Of a DNA stretch of 64,000 nucleotides, positions 32,251-43,842 are shown piece by piece. How positions within the stretch are numbered: the first letter of the stretch is position 1; the number at the start of each line of letters is the position of its first letter. The translations under genes were made by a program, and so were the position numbers. Source of the DNA: Plotosus lineatus (lineage: Eukaryota; Chordata; Actinopteri; Siluriformes; Plotosidae). The stretch covers positions 29,385,249 to 29,449,248 of the forward strand of contig CM045735.1 in NCBI GenBank assembly GCA_024760905.1, given 5' to 3'. The notes beneath the pieces were generated by a model, which was not told where the DNA came from, made no database searches, and saw nothing but the letters and a program-made list of their open reading frames with translations.

Positions 32251-32599
32251 GTCAAAAGTGTACATGCAGCACATGTAGTGTTTGTTAAAATACCCCTTAG
32301 CAAGTTTCATCTTGACCAGATGTTTTCAAGTATTCCGGAGCTTTTGGAAAAATTCTGGTTCAACATTTCTCTACCTTCTTGACAGACTTCATTTATATTG
32401 TTTTCTGGCACAGACCCAAGTTTCTGTGATCAACCTCTCTACTTTTAGTTGGTGCATATTGGGTCATGACCAGCATTGTGAAGATCATTACAAAAGCACA
32501 ATATTGGTTTACTTTATTCATCTCATAATCAGGTTTAATGTGTTTTGGGGTTTCTTGTCCCGTGGATAACCCATTTAAGTTCAAGGTTTTGATGACTTG

Positions 32600-33000
32600 T
32601 GAAAAATTCTGAATAGTCTTCTTATTCTTCTTCTTTCTACTTTGTGCAACGCACCAGTTTCACCGGCCAGCTGAACACCTCCAGAGAATGATGCGACCAC
32701 CATCATGCTTGAAATTTGGTGTGGCATTCTTCAGGTTCAGTGTCTCATCATTACTACTCCAAATATGCCTCCAGAAGGACTTATCTTTGTCCATGTGATT
32801 AACTGAAAAATTTAGTGAAGCTTGAAGATGTATATTTTAGGCCTTGAGCTTCTTTCTTGGATGGCAGCTTCTCAGTTCCTGGTGAAGTAAAACTTGTTTA
32901 ATTGTAGACCTTGACACTGGTGTTACAGCAGCTTCCAGATCATCATAGACCTGTGCCTTGTATGTCACTATATTTTTCCTGATCAACCAAACCAATTTTC
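32600..33000 (-). pseudogene. Tc1-like transposase fragment (third Tc1 family, Tc1-C)
   Basis: Read on the minus strand, broken frames give VYDDLEAAVTPVSRSTIKQ, LHQELRSCHPRKKLKA, SLNFSVNHMDKDKSFWRHIW and then SSNDETLNLKNATPNFKHDG. These are recognisable as the linker and first catalytic block of a Tc1 transposase (normally WSDET...). The Asp is replaced by Asn-Asp in a mutated context. Stops interrupt it. Flanking sequence to about 32290 may be the rest of the same decayed element. Confidence 0.65.
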
Positions 33001-33004
33001 CTCT

Positions 33005-36000
33005 CAGTTGGGGGTAACAGATCGTATGCTCTGTCTGACCTTAGCCACGTGGCTACACCTACAATCATTGCCAATCCATGTCACACATGTGGACATTCAT
33101 GTATAAAAGATGTTTCACCAATCCATTCACCGATTTTCATCAATGATGCATTACATTTATCCTACAAGTACACAGATTGTTTTGTGAAAGCAACGGGAAA
33201 TTCTAAAATTATTTATATTTTTACAGATAATAGAAGACAAAAAAAAATCCTTTCCAAGCTGGACAAAAGTTTTGTTGCAATCATATAACATCAAAGTAAT
33301 TAGTAAAATTACTCAAATATAATTAGTAAAATTGGTTAAAAATAGTAAAGTGCCTGATTAACTAAATATTGGGAATATACAGGTATTAAAGCAACTTTTG
33401 TGCAATTTAGAAAATCTTTGTACAAAAACTGTAGAAACTTTCAAGATCTCCTAAAAGCAAATGAAAATAATTTGCAAGCAGTAGTAAGAAATTTCAGACA
33501 CACTTGGTACACATAGGTAAGCGCAGTCATGCAAGGAAAACTATCCACAAAACAACTGGCTGCACAAAGGTTTTCGTTCACCACAGATCACTCCCTCAGA
33601 AGCTCCATTAGGACTCATAGTGGGCAATGTACATAATATTACCCACAGCGGTCACCATACACATACAGGTTTTGTACGAGCCACAGCTAGAACACCATGA
33701 CGTGCCTACCAAGGCCTGAACACATGGAAACTGTTATTAGCAGAAACCTGAGGAAAAAAATTATATTTGACATGAATTATTAATTCAATATCACATTGCT
33801 AATCCCCTGATTTGTTACTAACCATATACAAAATTGTACAGACTGCTTTCTGACCATTAAAATGGTCTTTCTGCCCCTAAAATAATTTACTTGTGTATTA
33901 AAAATTGGTTACAAGTTTCTTGGGTCTCAATAATTTTTATTATTTATAATTTTAAATGTCTTGATGATGCCTGATTCTTTTAATATGATAATTATTCATG
34001 ATAAACACATGGAAGGCTGGTATGATCATGGCTATGTTTGCAGAGGCACTATTGACTTTGAGTGATGCTTTTTAATATGATATTTAGTTATAAAGAAGGC
34101 TTGAAACTGAAATCAAGTGTTCGCAAAAAAGTCTTTTGTCCAGACAAACAGGAATATTTATGTTTAAAAACCTGTAAAGATTAGAAGAAATTTCTTTCAA
34201 TACTGTTGCTACCACATGTTGTTATTCAGTACCACCAAAGGGTCATTTTAAGCCATAGCGGAATACAATAAGTTAATAGATTGGTGAGATATGAGCTTTT
34301 ATACATGAATGCTCCTGTGTGCGACAAGAATTTTGTCAGTGACTGTACTACTTGTACTTGCATGTAGTTGTTTGAACTGATGATCTTGAACTTAAGTAAT
34401 GGCTCCAATCTTCCTGACTAAATGTGTAACCCTCTTTTTCAGATCTACACTGAGCTTTTTGGATTTTCCCACTGCATTGTGTTAGTAATTCCAGTAAATT
34501 TCGATAAACAAACCCATGTTTCTAACTGTACCGGTCAGTCATGGATTGTAATTCGATGGAATGTTTAGCGGACTTGGACAATTGAGACATTTTACAAAAT
34601 TTATGATCTAAATTAATTCATCATGACTTTCTGAAAACCAGAGCCGTAAAGGAAATCACAAGTTCTATTTTCATGAATATGGATTATAATGAGGCTCAAG
34701 ATGCACTTGGCTCATTAAGTTCCTATTTTTCATTTTGATACCACTAAATTTCATTCCGCTTTACTGTACTACTTCCATGGACAACTATGATGGGACTAAA
34801 ATGTCTGGAATATTTTTTTCCCTTATTTCAATTTATGTATGGACAGTTTCACAATAATAAGTCCAGATGTGTCTTTATGTGAGTCAAAAACTGAAAAGAT
34901 GATTTTAGTGTTGATTCTGTCAAAATATGAATTAGAGACATTCCTCTCACAAGGCAAAAAACAGACTCATTTTTCAAAATATTTAGACATTAATTAGTAT
35001 TTTGTGTTTTCAGTAAAATTCTCTTGTCAGAAAGGACGTGTATTTGACAGAAACTGAGACTTGTATCACATCATGTGTAGTTTGTACAGAAAAAGCTATA
35101 TAAAATGAATAAATAATGAGGCATAGAGTAGTCTTTTTAAAATATATATCAATAAAATGTATGAAGGTCTATTGAATTATTTATTTATTTAGTTTGGGCC
35201 AGAGATGGTGGTGACTGAAAGGATGTTTTGCTTGACAGAAGTCTCATGTTTTCAAAGCACCACAGTTTGCAGTAGGGCATTAAAAAAACAAACAAACTTG
35301 AACTTAAAAATCATTGTAGTATTGTGTATACAGGAGACATTGTTTTTATTCTATTTACAAGCCCCGCATTATAAAATGTTAGTGTCTAAAATACATTTTT
35401 TTAATTTATGAAATGGAAAAAAAATTCATCATTTAAATTTGCTGTAAGCTACACAGTTTGTTTCATGCATCACTCATTCATACACATAAAATGATAAGTT
35501 TTCTGTTACTTTTTTTTTTTCTGAGTGAGCTGAAAATTTGAAACTGTTGGGCCTGTTGCTGTAAAACTTTCCAGAAATGCACATGGCGGTTTCTTTTCTT
35601 TATTTTAATGTCTATGTTTAAAACCCTTACCTGTAGCAAAGTAAGACTACTCCCTTTCTTTTCCGCAACTTTGCATAAAGCTTTATTTTTCTAAATCGTG
35701 TCAAATTCAAATTAGCATGTGGACTTTGTCAGAGTAAGAGTAATCTTGGCTTATTTAAAAATGCAGCATATTATAGGTACTGTGTGTGAGAATCTGAAGG
35801 AGAGAAATTCTGTTTCTTCATAAATATCCAAATCCTCTCAGGAGAATTAAGTCTTAACAATTGTGAGGGAACATTTGGAGCTGTGTTCTTGTGTTCACTG
35901 TCTTCTCTTAATGTGTGGATCTTGAGGAGCTAATGTGGCTGTTCAGAACACATTCCACAAGCACACACACTTCAACACACACACATGCCCAACAGGTTAT

Positions 36001-37028
36001 GTTGGAATGAACTCACTTCAAGTGTTACTTTGTGAAGAGACTGAAGAACTCATTAGTTGTAGTGTGGTTGGAATTGTTTGTTTATATTACATCACATGCA
36101 TGTAATGAACAGAAAATGATTAGAAGCAATAATGCATGAACACCTGCACTGTGATGTTATACTACTAACATAACTTAGCTAGCATTATTCCACGCCCACA
36201 CGCACACTATGAAGTTTATACTAACGTCATGCTCAAGTGTTGTGTGTCTGTGGCTGATACTAATGTTTGCAATTACCGCAGTCAGATACACTGTTATAAC
36301 TGCTTTGGAGTTTACGCAAGTCCATCAGTTCTTGTGAATATTTAAAAACTTTTTTTCCCCTTATCACCAAAAGCAAGTTTTTTGTTTATACTCACAGAAG
36401 GGCCTTAAAGAGAAAACATTTATTTTACACACATCCAGACTTCAGGGAAGAGCTCAAAGGTTTACCCTTTCAAATTTGGGTTGAATAACGACGTTTCTAT
36501 GAGTCTCTGAAAATGTTGTTAAGCCATTGTGCTGCAAAATGAAGGATCCAGTGGAACCAAGAAACTATTTTCTTGATTTTAATTTTTCTGCTGTTATAAT
36601 CTGTTGGTAATGTCCCTGGTTCGAAATTAAAAAGAATGCTTTAATGAGTCTGTCCATCGTCTAAGTATTGTGTATTTAATGAAAACTCTTCTGATTTTTT
36701 TTGTTCTGAGAGACACCTGTATGCGTTCTCATTTTCCAACTGTCCAATCAAGTGGTACAGTACTGCATAAAACTGAATAGATAATGCAGAAAATGTTTAA
36801 TGTGAGGGGTCTGACAATGTTCAGAACAGTTTGAGCTGGCAGAAAGCTTACAGTAACGCTGTCGGTCTTTAGAACCACGTGGAGGAGAAATTTATCTAAA
36901 ACACACAAGTCGGCCTTTGATGCAAATGGTATACAACCCTGTACAAAAAAAACATTAAAATCCAGATATGGGTGGAAAATATTTTTAAAAATACATGCAT
37001 AAATACACACACGCACATGTGTAATGTA
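33005..37028 (+). other. ark2n intron 1, long stretch without recognised features
   Basis: About 4 kb of AT-rich DNA with few repeats. Short frames (33049-33288, 35205-35411 and others) show no motifs. This is the longest element-poor part of intron 1 and would be the first place to look for conserved non-coding sequence. Confidence 0.5.
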
Positions 37029-37031
37029 ATA

Positions 37032-37477
37032 CAGTGAACCATAACGAGTTCAACGAGTTCGTGAACAATAACAAATTTCTGCTAAGTAGGATTGAGGGGG
37101 ACCCCCCCCAACTGACATAAAATGCATATTCAACGGTATAAATGTTTGAACATACATATATATATAGAATAACGATTAAACATTCAAAAATAATGCATAA
37201 GATGTAAATAAAATATAAATTCACCACACACACAAAATGCGCACCGAGACACGTGCACACTCACATGTGCACCTCACATAAAAATGTAAGTAATTTTGTT
37301 GGGGTTGTTTTTTGTTTTTGTTTTTGTTTTGTTTTATTTTTTGCATAATTGGAGTTTTGTGGCATTTACCTTAACTATCCCTCTATTTTTCCTTAATTTC
37401 CATATTTTTAAATTTTTCGACGAATATTTTTGAAAAACCCATGATGAACTGAAGTGCGAAGTAGTGAGGGATCACTG
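37032..37477 (+). mobile_element. MITE-C, second complete copy (diverged)
   Basis: The left end CAGTGAACCATAACGAG and right end GTAGTGAGGGATCACTG are flanked by TA (37030-37031, 37478-37479). The interior (TAATGCATAAGATGTAAATA, TTTTTCCTTAATTTCC) matches the 7289-7742 copy, with deletions and a changed left end. Confidence 0.8.
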
Positions 37478-37699
37478 TATATATGTGTTTCTGTATACAC
37501 TTCCCTCCATATCTAATGGCACCTCTGATTAAGATGCATTTAGCTTCTAATAAATTCAGGAGTTTTTTTCCTTAAATACTCTAGGACCACAAAGTGAAAA
37601 AAGAAAAATCCCAAAATGTTTAATTTAATTCAAGTGCCATTTATTCAGTGGAGGAAAAAAACATTAAGAATTAATTCTTTTTCTTCAAATCAGGTGTGC

Positions 37700-37993
37700 C
37701 CCAATTATTAGCACCTCTGAAGTTTATACTTTGCACAACCTCCTTTGGCATACAAATCATCACTTAATCTTCTATGATGTTTAACAAGATGGGAGAATAC
37801 AGAAAGAGGGATCTTGGACTACTTCTTTTTGCACAATATCTCTAAATCATCCAGCGACCTGATCCTCTCGCCTGAACTCTCCTTCAGCTCACCCCACAGG
37901 TTTTCAATGGGGTTGAGGTCTAGGGACTGAGATGATCATGGTGGAGCTTGATTCTGTGGCTGGTAAACCATTTCTGTATAGATTTTTCCACAT
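37700..37993 (-). pseudogene. Tc1-B transposase, C-terminal part
   Basis: Minus-strand reading includes NPIENLWGELKESSGERIR (catalytic Glu in IENLW), then a helical tail ending near 37710 (KHHRRLSDDLYAKGGCAKYK). It continues the fragment at 41153-41690 once the RTE insertion is removed. Confidence 0.82.
37979..37993 (+). repeat. target-site duplication, left copy (RTE in Tc1-B)
   Basis: TAGATTTTTCCACAT, identical to 41138-41152. The two copies bound the RTE element exactly. Confidence 0.95.
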
Positions 37994-38021
37994 CTTCTTC
38001 TTTTCCTTTCGGCTTTTCCCT

Positions 38022-38525
38022 TCAGGGGTCGCCACAGCGAATCATCTGCCTCCATCTCACCCTATCCTTTGCATCTTCTTCTCTTACACCAACGACCTTC
38101 ATGTCCTCCTTTACCACATCCATGAATCGTCTCTTTGGTCTTCCTCTAGGCCTTTTGCCTGGTAGTTCCAGCCTCAGCATCCTATTACCAATATACTCAC
38201 TATCCCTCCTCTGTACATGTCCAAACCATCTCAATCTAGCCTCTCTGACTTTGTCTCCAAAACGTCTTACATGTGCTGTCCCTCTGACGTGCTCATTCCT
38301 AATCCTATCCATCCTCGTTACTCCCAAAGAGAACCTCAACATTTTCATCTCTGCTACCTCCAACTCTGCCTCCTGTCTTTTCCCCAGGGCCACTGTTTCT
38401 AACCCATACAGCATCGTTGGCCTCAATACCGTCTTGTACACTTTTCCTTTCATTTTTGCCGATACCCTCGTATCACACATCACAATCGGACACTTTTCTC
38501 CAACCATTCCAACCTGCCTGCACAC
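38022..38525 (-). pseudogene. RTE C-terminal region
   Basis: It overlaps the RT frame at a shift near 38500 and gives KMKGKVYKTVLRPTMLYGLE, ALGKRQEAELEVAEMKMLRF, RWFGHVQRRDSEYIGNRML and RGRPKRRFMDVVKEDMKVVG, ending MIRCGDP*. This C-terminal block is the part kept in the 5'-truncated copies at 2748, 32102, 49396 and 60650. Confidence 0.92.
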
Positions 38526-39507
38526 GCTTCTTCACCTCTTTTCCACACTCTCCATTGCTCTGGATTGTTGAGCCTAAGTACTTAAAATCCTCCACCTTTC
38601 TTATCTCTGCTCCCTGTAATCTCACCGTTCCTCTTTGGTCCTTGGCATTCATGCACATGTATTCTGTCTTACTGAGGCTAATCTTCATTCCCCTCCTTTC
38701 CAGGGCATACCTCCACCTCTCTAGATTTTCCTGCACTTGTTCTCTGCTCTCACTACAGATTACAATGTCATCTGCAAACATCATAGTCCATGGGGAATCT
38801 TGTCTAACCTCGTCTGTCAGCCTGTCCATCACCATAGCGAACAAGAAGGGGCTGAGAGCTGACCCTTGATGCAGTCCCACCTCCACCTTGAACTCTTCTG
38901 TCACACCGACAGCACACCTCACCACTGTCTTACATCTCTCATACATGTCCTGCACCACTCTAACATACTTCTCTGCCACTCCAGACTTCCTCATGCAATA
39001 CCACAGTTCTTCTCTCGGCACCCTGTCATATGCTTTCTCCAGATCCACAAAGGCACAATGCAGCTCCGCCTGACCTTCTCTGTACTTCTCCATTAACATC
39101 CTCAAGGCAAACACTGCATCTGTGGTGCTCTTTCTGGGCATGAAACCAAACTGTTGTTCACAAATGCTGACTTCTGCCCTTAGTCTAGCTTCCACTATTC
39201 TTTCCCATAACTTCATCGTATGGCTCATCAACTTTATCCCTCTGTAGTTGCTGCAACTCTGCACGTCTCCCTTGTTCTTAAAAATGGGCACCAGCACACT
39301 TCTCCTCCATTCCTCTGGCATCCTCTCACTCTCTAAGACCTTGTTAAATGTTCTTGTCAGAAAATCTACTGCTACCTCTCCTAGACACTTCCATACCTCC
39401 ACCGGTATGTCATCAGGACCAACTGCCTTTCCATTCTTCATCCTCTTCAATGCCCTCCTCACTTCACCCTTACTAATCTTTGCTACTTCCTGGTCCTCAA
39501 CAGTCAC
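38473..39507 (-). pseudogene. RTE reverse transcriptase domain
   Basis: Reverse transcriptase blocks are in order: KAVGPDDIPVEVWKCLGEVA, NYRGIKLMSHTMKLWERIVE, FGFMPRKSTTDAVFALRML, motif A CAFVDLEKAYDRVPREELW, motif B GLHQGSALSPFLFAMVMDRL, and motif C MMFADDIVICSES carrying the catalytic Asp pair. The thumb region runs to YLGSTIQSNGECGKEVKKRV. The whole 344-codon domain is open with all catalytic residues kept; inactivation comes from the frame breaks on either side. Confidence 0.93.
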
Positions 39508-39512
39508 CTCTT

Positions 39513-40325
39513 CTACTCTTTTTCTCTCTCATTTTCCTCATTCATCAGCTCTTCAAAGTACTCTTTCCATCTTGCCAGCACACTTCTGTCATCAGTCAAT
39601 ACATTTCCCTCTCTGTCCTTTATCAATCTAACTTGCTGCACGTCCTTCCCATCTCTATTTCTCTGCTGTGCCAACCTGTATAAATCATTTTCTCCCTCCT
39701 TACTTTCCAACCGAGCATACAAGTCATCAAATGCGCTCTGTTTGGCCTTTGACACTGCTACCTTTGCCTTACGCTGTGTCTCCCTGTACTCCTGTTTACT
39801 CTCTTCGGTTTTGTCAATGTCCCACTTCTTCTTAGCTAATCTCTTCCTTTGTACACACTCCTGCACTTCCTCATTCCACCACCAAGTCTCCTTATCTACT
39901 TTCCTTCCAGATGACACACCAAGTATTCTCCTACCTGTCTCCCTGATCACATTCGCTGTAGTTGTCCAGTCATCTGGAAGCACTTCCTGACCACCCAAAG
40001 CCTGTTTCAACTCCTCCTTGAAGACAACCCGACACTCTTCCTTTTTCAACTTCCACCACTTTGTCTTCTGCTCTGCCTTTGCCTTCTTCACCTTCCTCAC
40101 CATCAGCATCATCCTGCACACCACCATCCTATGCTGTTTGGCAACACTCTCACCCGCTACTACTTTGCAGTCACTGACTTCCTTTAAATTACATCGCCTG
40201 CACAAGATGTAGTCTACCTGTGTGCTCCTACCTCCACTTTTATAAGTCACCCTATGCTCCTCTCTCTTCTGGAAGAAAGTATTCACCACAGCCATTTCCA
40301 TCATTTTTGCAAAATCTACCAACAT
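39513..40325 (-). pseudogene. RTE endonuclease C-terminus and linker
   Basis: It covers the end of the endonuclease (MEMAVVNTFFQKREEHRVTY, KSGGRSTQVDYILCRR). A charged helical linker leads to the RT (KWWKLKKEECRVVFKEELKQ, LYRLAQQRNRDGKDVQQVRL, ARWKEYFEELMNEENE). A frame break at about 39510 separates it from the RT. Confidence 0.88.
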
Positions 40326-40332
40326 CTGTCCT

Positions 40333-41016
40333 TCATGCTCCTGTCCTGGATACCAAACCTACCCAACACTTCCTCGTCCCCTCTGTTTCCTGCACCAACA
40401 TGTCCATTGAAGTCTGCCCCAATGACCACTCTTTCACCTCTGGGGTACTCTGCATCACTTCATCTAACTCCCTCCAGAATCTCTCCTTCTCTTCTCGCTC
40501 ACATCCTGTCTGTGGGGCATAAGCACTAACAACATTGACCATCACACCTTTAATTTCTAACTTGAGACTCATCACTCTGTCTGACACTCTTTTCACTTCT
40601 AGAACATTCCTGGCAAACTCCTCCTTCAAGATGACTCCTACTCCATTTCTCTTCCCATCCACACCGTGATAAAACAGCTTAAACCCTGCTCCTATGCTTC
40701 TAGCCTTGCGACCTTTCCACCTGTTCTCCTGAACACACAGTATGTCCACCTTCCTCCTCTGCATCATGTCAGCCAGCTCTCTACCTTTTCCTGTCATAGT
40801 TCCAATATTCAAAGTCCCTACTTTCAGTCCTAGACTCATGCCTTTCCTCTTCTCTCTCTGGCAACGGACACGCCTCCCGCCTCTCCTTCTTCGACGTCTT
40901 CGACCAACAGTAGTCCAATTTCCATCAGCACCCTGTTGGTTGACGGCACTGATGGCGGTCGTTGTTAACCCGGGCCTCGACCGATCCGGTATGTCATTCT
41001 TTCTTGTGATTCGCAT
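40333..41016 (-). pseudogene. RTE AP-endonuclease domain
   Basis: After a basic Arg-rich leader (RRRRRRGGRRVRCQREKRKG) come the endonuclease blocks LKVGTLNIGTMTGKGREL, DILCVQENRWKG (catalytic Glu), GAGFKLFYHGVDGKRNGVGV and VVSAYAPQTG. The frame is lost near 40430, just before the DFNGH motif, which is present in the neighbouring frame (GRTSMDMLV here, ADFNGHVG in another frame). It is related to vertebrate CFDP2/BovB-type proteins. Confidence 0.9.
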
Positions 41017-41137
41017 AGTTTATTTGGCATTTGTTTTACGCCGGATGCCCTTCCTGACGCAACCCTCTGCATTTATCCGGGCTTGGGACCGGCGTGAGGG
41101 AGAGACACTGGTTTGTGCCCCCCCCTCACGGCTGCAT

Positions 41138-41152
41138 TAGATTTTTCCACAT
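41138..41152 (+). repeat. target-site duplication, right copy (RTE in Tc1-B)
   Basis: TAGATTTTTCCACAT, identical to 37979-37993. Confidence 0.95.
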
Positions 41153-41690
41153 GTTTAGGGTAATTATCTTGAGGAAAAACTCAGTGACTACCCATGTTCA
41201 GCTTTTGGGCAGAGACCACCAGATTTTGATTTAAAATGTCCTGGTATTTCAAAGCAATCATGATGCCTTGCACAAGGTTCCCAGGGCCTCTGGAAGAGAA
41301 ACAGCCCCACAGCATCACCGATCCTCCCCCAAATTTCACAGTGAGCATGAGGTGCTTTTCTGCATACTCATCTTTTGTGTTCCACCAGACCCACCTAGTG
41401 TTGCTAAAAAACTCTATCTTGGTCTCATCTGACCAAAGCACATGGTTCCAGCTGAAGTCGCAGTACTGCTTAGCAAACTCCAGGCGTTTGCATTTAGAAT
41501 TGTGAGTGAGAAAAGGTTTATGTGCATGCCTCCCCAGCAGCTTGTTGGTATGTAGATGGCACCTGATGGTTGTTTTGGAGACTATGACCCCAATATGCTA
41601 GCATTGTGAATGTCTGCCTGACTTGAATGGCGTGTTCCTTTGTCTTTCCCATGTTGAAGAGTGAATAGGCGAAGTAATCTGTCATGTCAT
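41153..41690 (-). pseudogene. Tc1-B transposase, N-terminal and middle part
   Basis: Minus-strand frames give the HTH-side fragment near 41518-41700 and then MLWSDETKIEFFSNTRWVWW (first catalytic Asp). KFGGGSVMLWGCFSSRGPGN and GIMIALKYQDILNQNLVVSA follow. Frameshifts separate the pieces. It joins the C-terminal part at 37700-37993 across the RTE insertion. Confidence 0.88.
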
Positions 41691-42014
41691 AATACCTCAA
41701 GGTAAGAGGAAGTGATAATTTACAAATTAAATGTTCCTAGATAATCTGATCAATTTTGTAAACTACTGTAGAAATGACAAATACTTCAATTACATTGACT
41801 TCCTAGGAATTGTTGGGGTGCCAATAATTGTGGAACAGGTGATTTTATGAGAATAATTATTTGTCATGGATTAAACCCCCCCCCCCCCCCCCCATTCACT
41901 TGAGTTGAAGGTTGACGTTTCTACAATTTTCAGTGTAGAGTAGTTTCTGCAATAAAAAAAATATTTTATCTGAAGGCTTTTAACAGATCCTAGCCAGGGT
42001 GCCAATAATCATGG

Positions 42015-42094
<80 letters not shown>

Positions 42095-42095
42095 C
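42015..42095 (+). repeat. (TG)n microsatellite with GA tail
   Basis: About 33 TG units followed by GAGAGAGAGA, starting at the Tc1-B right end. Confidence 0.95.
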
Positions 42096-42105
42096 TGAAA
42101 GAATT

Positions 42106-42152
42106 ACAGGGATCCATGAATTGAAGCGCAAAGTAGCGAGGGATCCATGTAT
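42106..42152 (+). mobile_element. MITE-C right-end fragment
   Basis: CAGGGATCCATGAATTGAAG, CGCAAAGTAGCGAGGGATCC, then ATGTA. This matches the last ~45 bp of MITE-C (GAATTGAAGCGTGAAGTAGC). Confidence 0.7.
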
Positions 42153-42184
42153 ATAACTGATCCTAAAGAAAAATACCCACATAG

Positions 42185-42370
42185 ACTGATGTAGTGGTTA
42201 CTGCTCTGGGTTACTGATCAGATGCCTAGTGGTCCAAGCCCCATAAACCACTCCTACTGTTATTGGTCCCTTAATCCTCAACTGTTCAGTTATGTAAATG
42301 AGATAAGAATTTAACTCCCTGTGGATAAGTACCAAATGCTGTAAATGCTACTGTCTAACTGAATGGTAAG
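42185..42370 (+). repeat. degenerate tRNA-derived SINE
   Basis: A degraded head (GTAGTGGTTACTGCTCTGGG) is followed about 130 bp later by CTGTGGATAAGTACCAAATG, which resembles the GGATAAGAGCGTCTGCTAAA tail of common fish SINEs. Degraded; tentative. Confidence 0.5.
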
Positions 42371-42529
42371 TCTGACAAAAAACAACAACAAAAAAACAAG
42401 TTTTAGGGGAAGACTTTTCCAGTCAAGATATTCTTTAGTCTGAACAAAAGAATAATGTCAGAATTTTGTGTTCATTGATTTTGCTAGAAAATTAAAATTA
42501 AACCCAATGTGCGCATGTGTGTTGTGCAG

Positions 42530-42607
42530 TGGGGCCAGAGGTCATCGGGCACTATGACGTGTCAGACACACACTCTGAACAGGAGCAGCACTTACACACA
42601 CTCTCAG
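42530..42607 (+). CDS. ark2n: ark2n coding exon 2 (residues 244-270)
   Basis: The exon lies between a TTGTGCAG acceptor and a TCTCAG|GTCAGT donor. It reads VGPEVIGHYDVSDTHSEQEQ, then HLHTLS, in phase 1 at both ends (78 bp). GPEVIGHYDVSDTHSE corresponds to the GPPVVAHYDMSDTNSD block of mammalian ARK2N. The extra residues that follow this block in the long mammalian isoform are absent, as in the short isoform. The 41-kb intron upstream is unusual. The polypyrimidine tract is weak (GTGTGTGTTGTG), but the phase and homology make the exon secure. Confidence 0.9.
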
Positions 42608-42889
42608 GTCAGTGCACAGGGTTAGCTGAATTAAGTGTAGACATGTTTAGTTTAAATGCACTTGCAAATATTCCAAGAATAAAGGGATTACCCTTTGATA
42701 AAGATACACCTGAAAGAAAGCAAACTTGAGAGCGAGAACAGTACAAATCTGGAATTATCAGTGCTATCAACAGAGAGTTGTGTTCGCTGTAAAGTGTCAT
42801 TCTGTGTAACAAGTCATACCTAATAGTTACGTGATCATTGGCAAGGGTTTGGTCAGAATAATAATGTGCAGCCACACTGGCTCTGGAGA

Positions 42890-43078
42890 TACTGTTGTAC
42901 CTAGGGGCAATTTTGGACAACCAATTATTCTAAAGTACGTGTTTTTAGACTGTGGGAGGAAACCCACGCACACATGGCGAGAACAACTCCATACAGAAAT
43001 GCCCTTGCCAATCCAGAGTCTTTTGGTTTTGAGGCAGATGTCCTTACCACTCTACCACCATGCCACTGGCATTACAAT
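42890..43078 (-). repeat. SINE-like teleost repeat, inverted copy
   Basis: On the minus strand it has GGCATGGTGGTAGAGTGGTA (tRNA-like head), TTCTGTATGGAGTTGTTCTC, TGTGCGTGGGTTTCCTCCCA and CAGTCTAAAAACACGTAC. This is the body of the repeat at 236-500. Its head abuts an A-rich/(TA)n tract. Confidence 0.75.
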
Positions 43079-43082
43079 AAAA

Positions 43083-43143
<61 letters not shown>
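43079..43143 (+). repeat. A-tract plus (TA)n microsatellite
   Basis: About 21 A followed by ~20 TA units. Confidence 0.95.
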
Positions 43144-43589
43144 TTTTCCTTCCCTTACCAACTTCTTATTTGCTCCAGTAGACCATATGCTGTCTTCGTA
43201 AGTCTGCCAGACATTTCAACAGATCTTTTTTTAAAATAAATAGCAGCGTTGACCCTTGTCTTTGCATTTGGACAGTGTTTCTCATTCTTATTCCTGGAGT
43301 ACCATTGCAACTAGGGATTTTTGTTGTTGTTGTTGTTTTGTTCTGTTCTGTTCTAAAATTCCCAGTTTAACCTACTTCAGGCTGATAAATTAGCAAATAG
43401 ATTTAATCAGGTGAGTTGAAGTATAGAAATCACCAAAATTATCCAGCACATTGATAAGCCATTACTAAGGTTAAGAAATGGAACATGAAACATGAACAGA
43501 AGATACTTTATTTCATGAACCCTGCATCCTTATCATTGCTAGTCTTGTGATACAGTCTAAAAGCATACATTCGCGTTACTGCTTCAGTA

Positions 43590-43812
43590 TTTCAGTTTAT
43601 TTATATGTATAGCAGTTTTTACAATTGACATTGTTGTAAAGCAGCTTTACACAGTAAAACAGTGAAGTTAGGGGCTTACAAAGTATAAAAGAATTTAGAC
43701 ATTTCCTATTACCCCTACATATCCCTAATGAGTGTCTCCCGCGGTGACAGTGGCAAGGAAAAACTCCGTCTGTAGATGCAAGGAAGAAACCTTCAGACTT
43801 GAGACCTCATTT
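43590..43812 (+). repeat. common teleost interspersed repeat (TTCAGTTTATTT type)
   Basis: Contains TTCAGTTTATTTATATGTAT, AAAGCAGCTTTACACAG, GACAGTGGCAAGGAAAAACT and AGGAAGAAACCTTCAGACTT. These blocks are known to me from a very abundant fish repeat; the class is uncertain. Confidence 0.6.
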
Positions 43813-43842
43813 AGGTGAAACCATAAAAATACAAACCATATA

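Larger units (their letters stand above)
37994..41137 (-). mobile_element. RTE-clade LINE, nearly full length (3144 bp)
   Basis: The element is bounded by a 15-bp duplication. Its 5' region at the right has GGAAGGGCATCCGGCGTAAA. Coding pieces follow in order: AP-endonuclease, inter-domain, reverse transcriptase and C-terminal region. It ends CCGAAAGGAAAAGAAGAAG at 37994. At about 3.1 kb with one polyprotein and a short 3' UTR, it has the compact RTE layout. The polyprotein is broken by several frameshifts, so this copy is inactive. It is the reference for the other RTE pieces in the window. Confidence 0.95.
37498..42022 (-). mobile_element. Tc1-B element, split by an RTE insertion
   Basis: The left end CACTTCCCTCCATATCTAAT and right end GATTATTGGCACC...(complement) share CCTCCAT and TGGCACC terminal blocks. 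The right end merges into a (TG)n tract, so TA cannot be read there. Without the 3144-bp RTE and one 15-bp duplication the element is about 1.37 kb, a normal Tc1 size. The transposase runs on the minus strand on both sides of the insertion. Confidence 0.85.

Noticed and set aside
37948..38571. 207-codon plus-strand ORF and neighbours at 39248-39631
   Set aside because: They are shadows of the RTE polyprotein on the minus strand (LPP/SFS-rich antisense translation).
41876..41893. Poly-C tracts (also near 4808-4828 and 30156-30171) as functional elements
   Set aside because: Simple homopolymer tracts; the first two lie inside transposons and nothing links them to a function.
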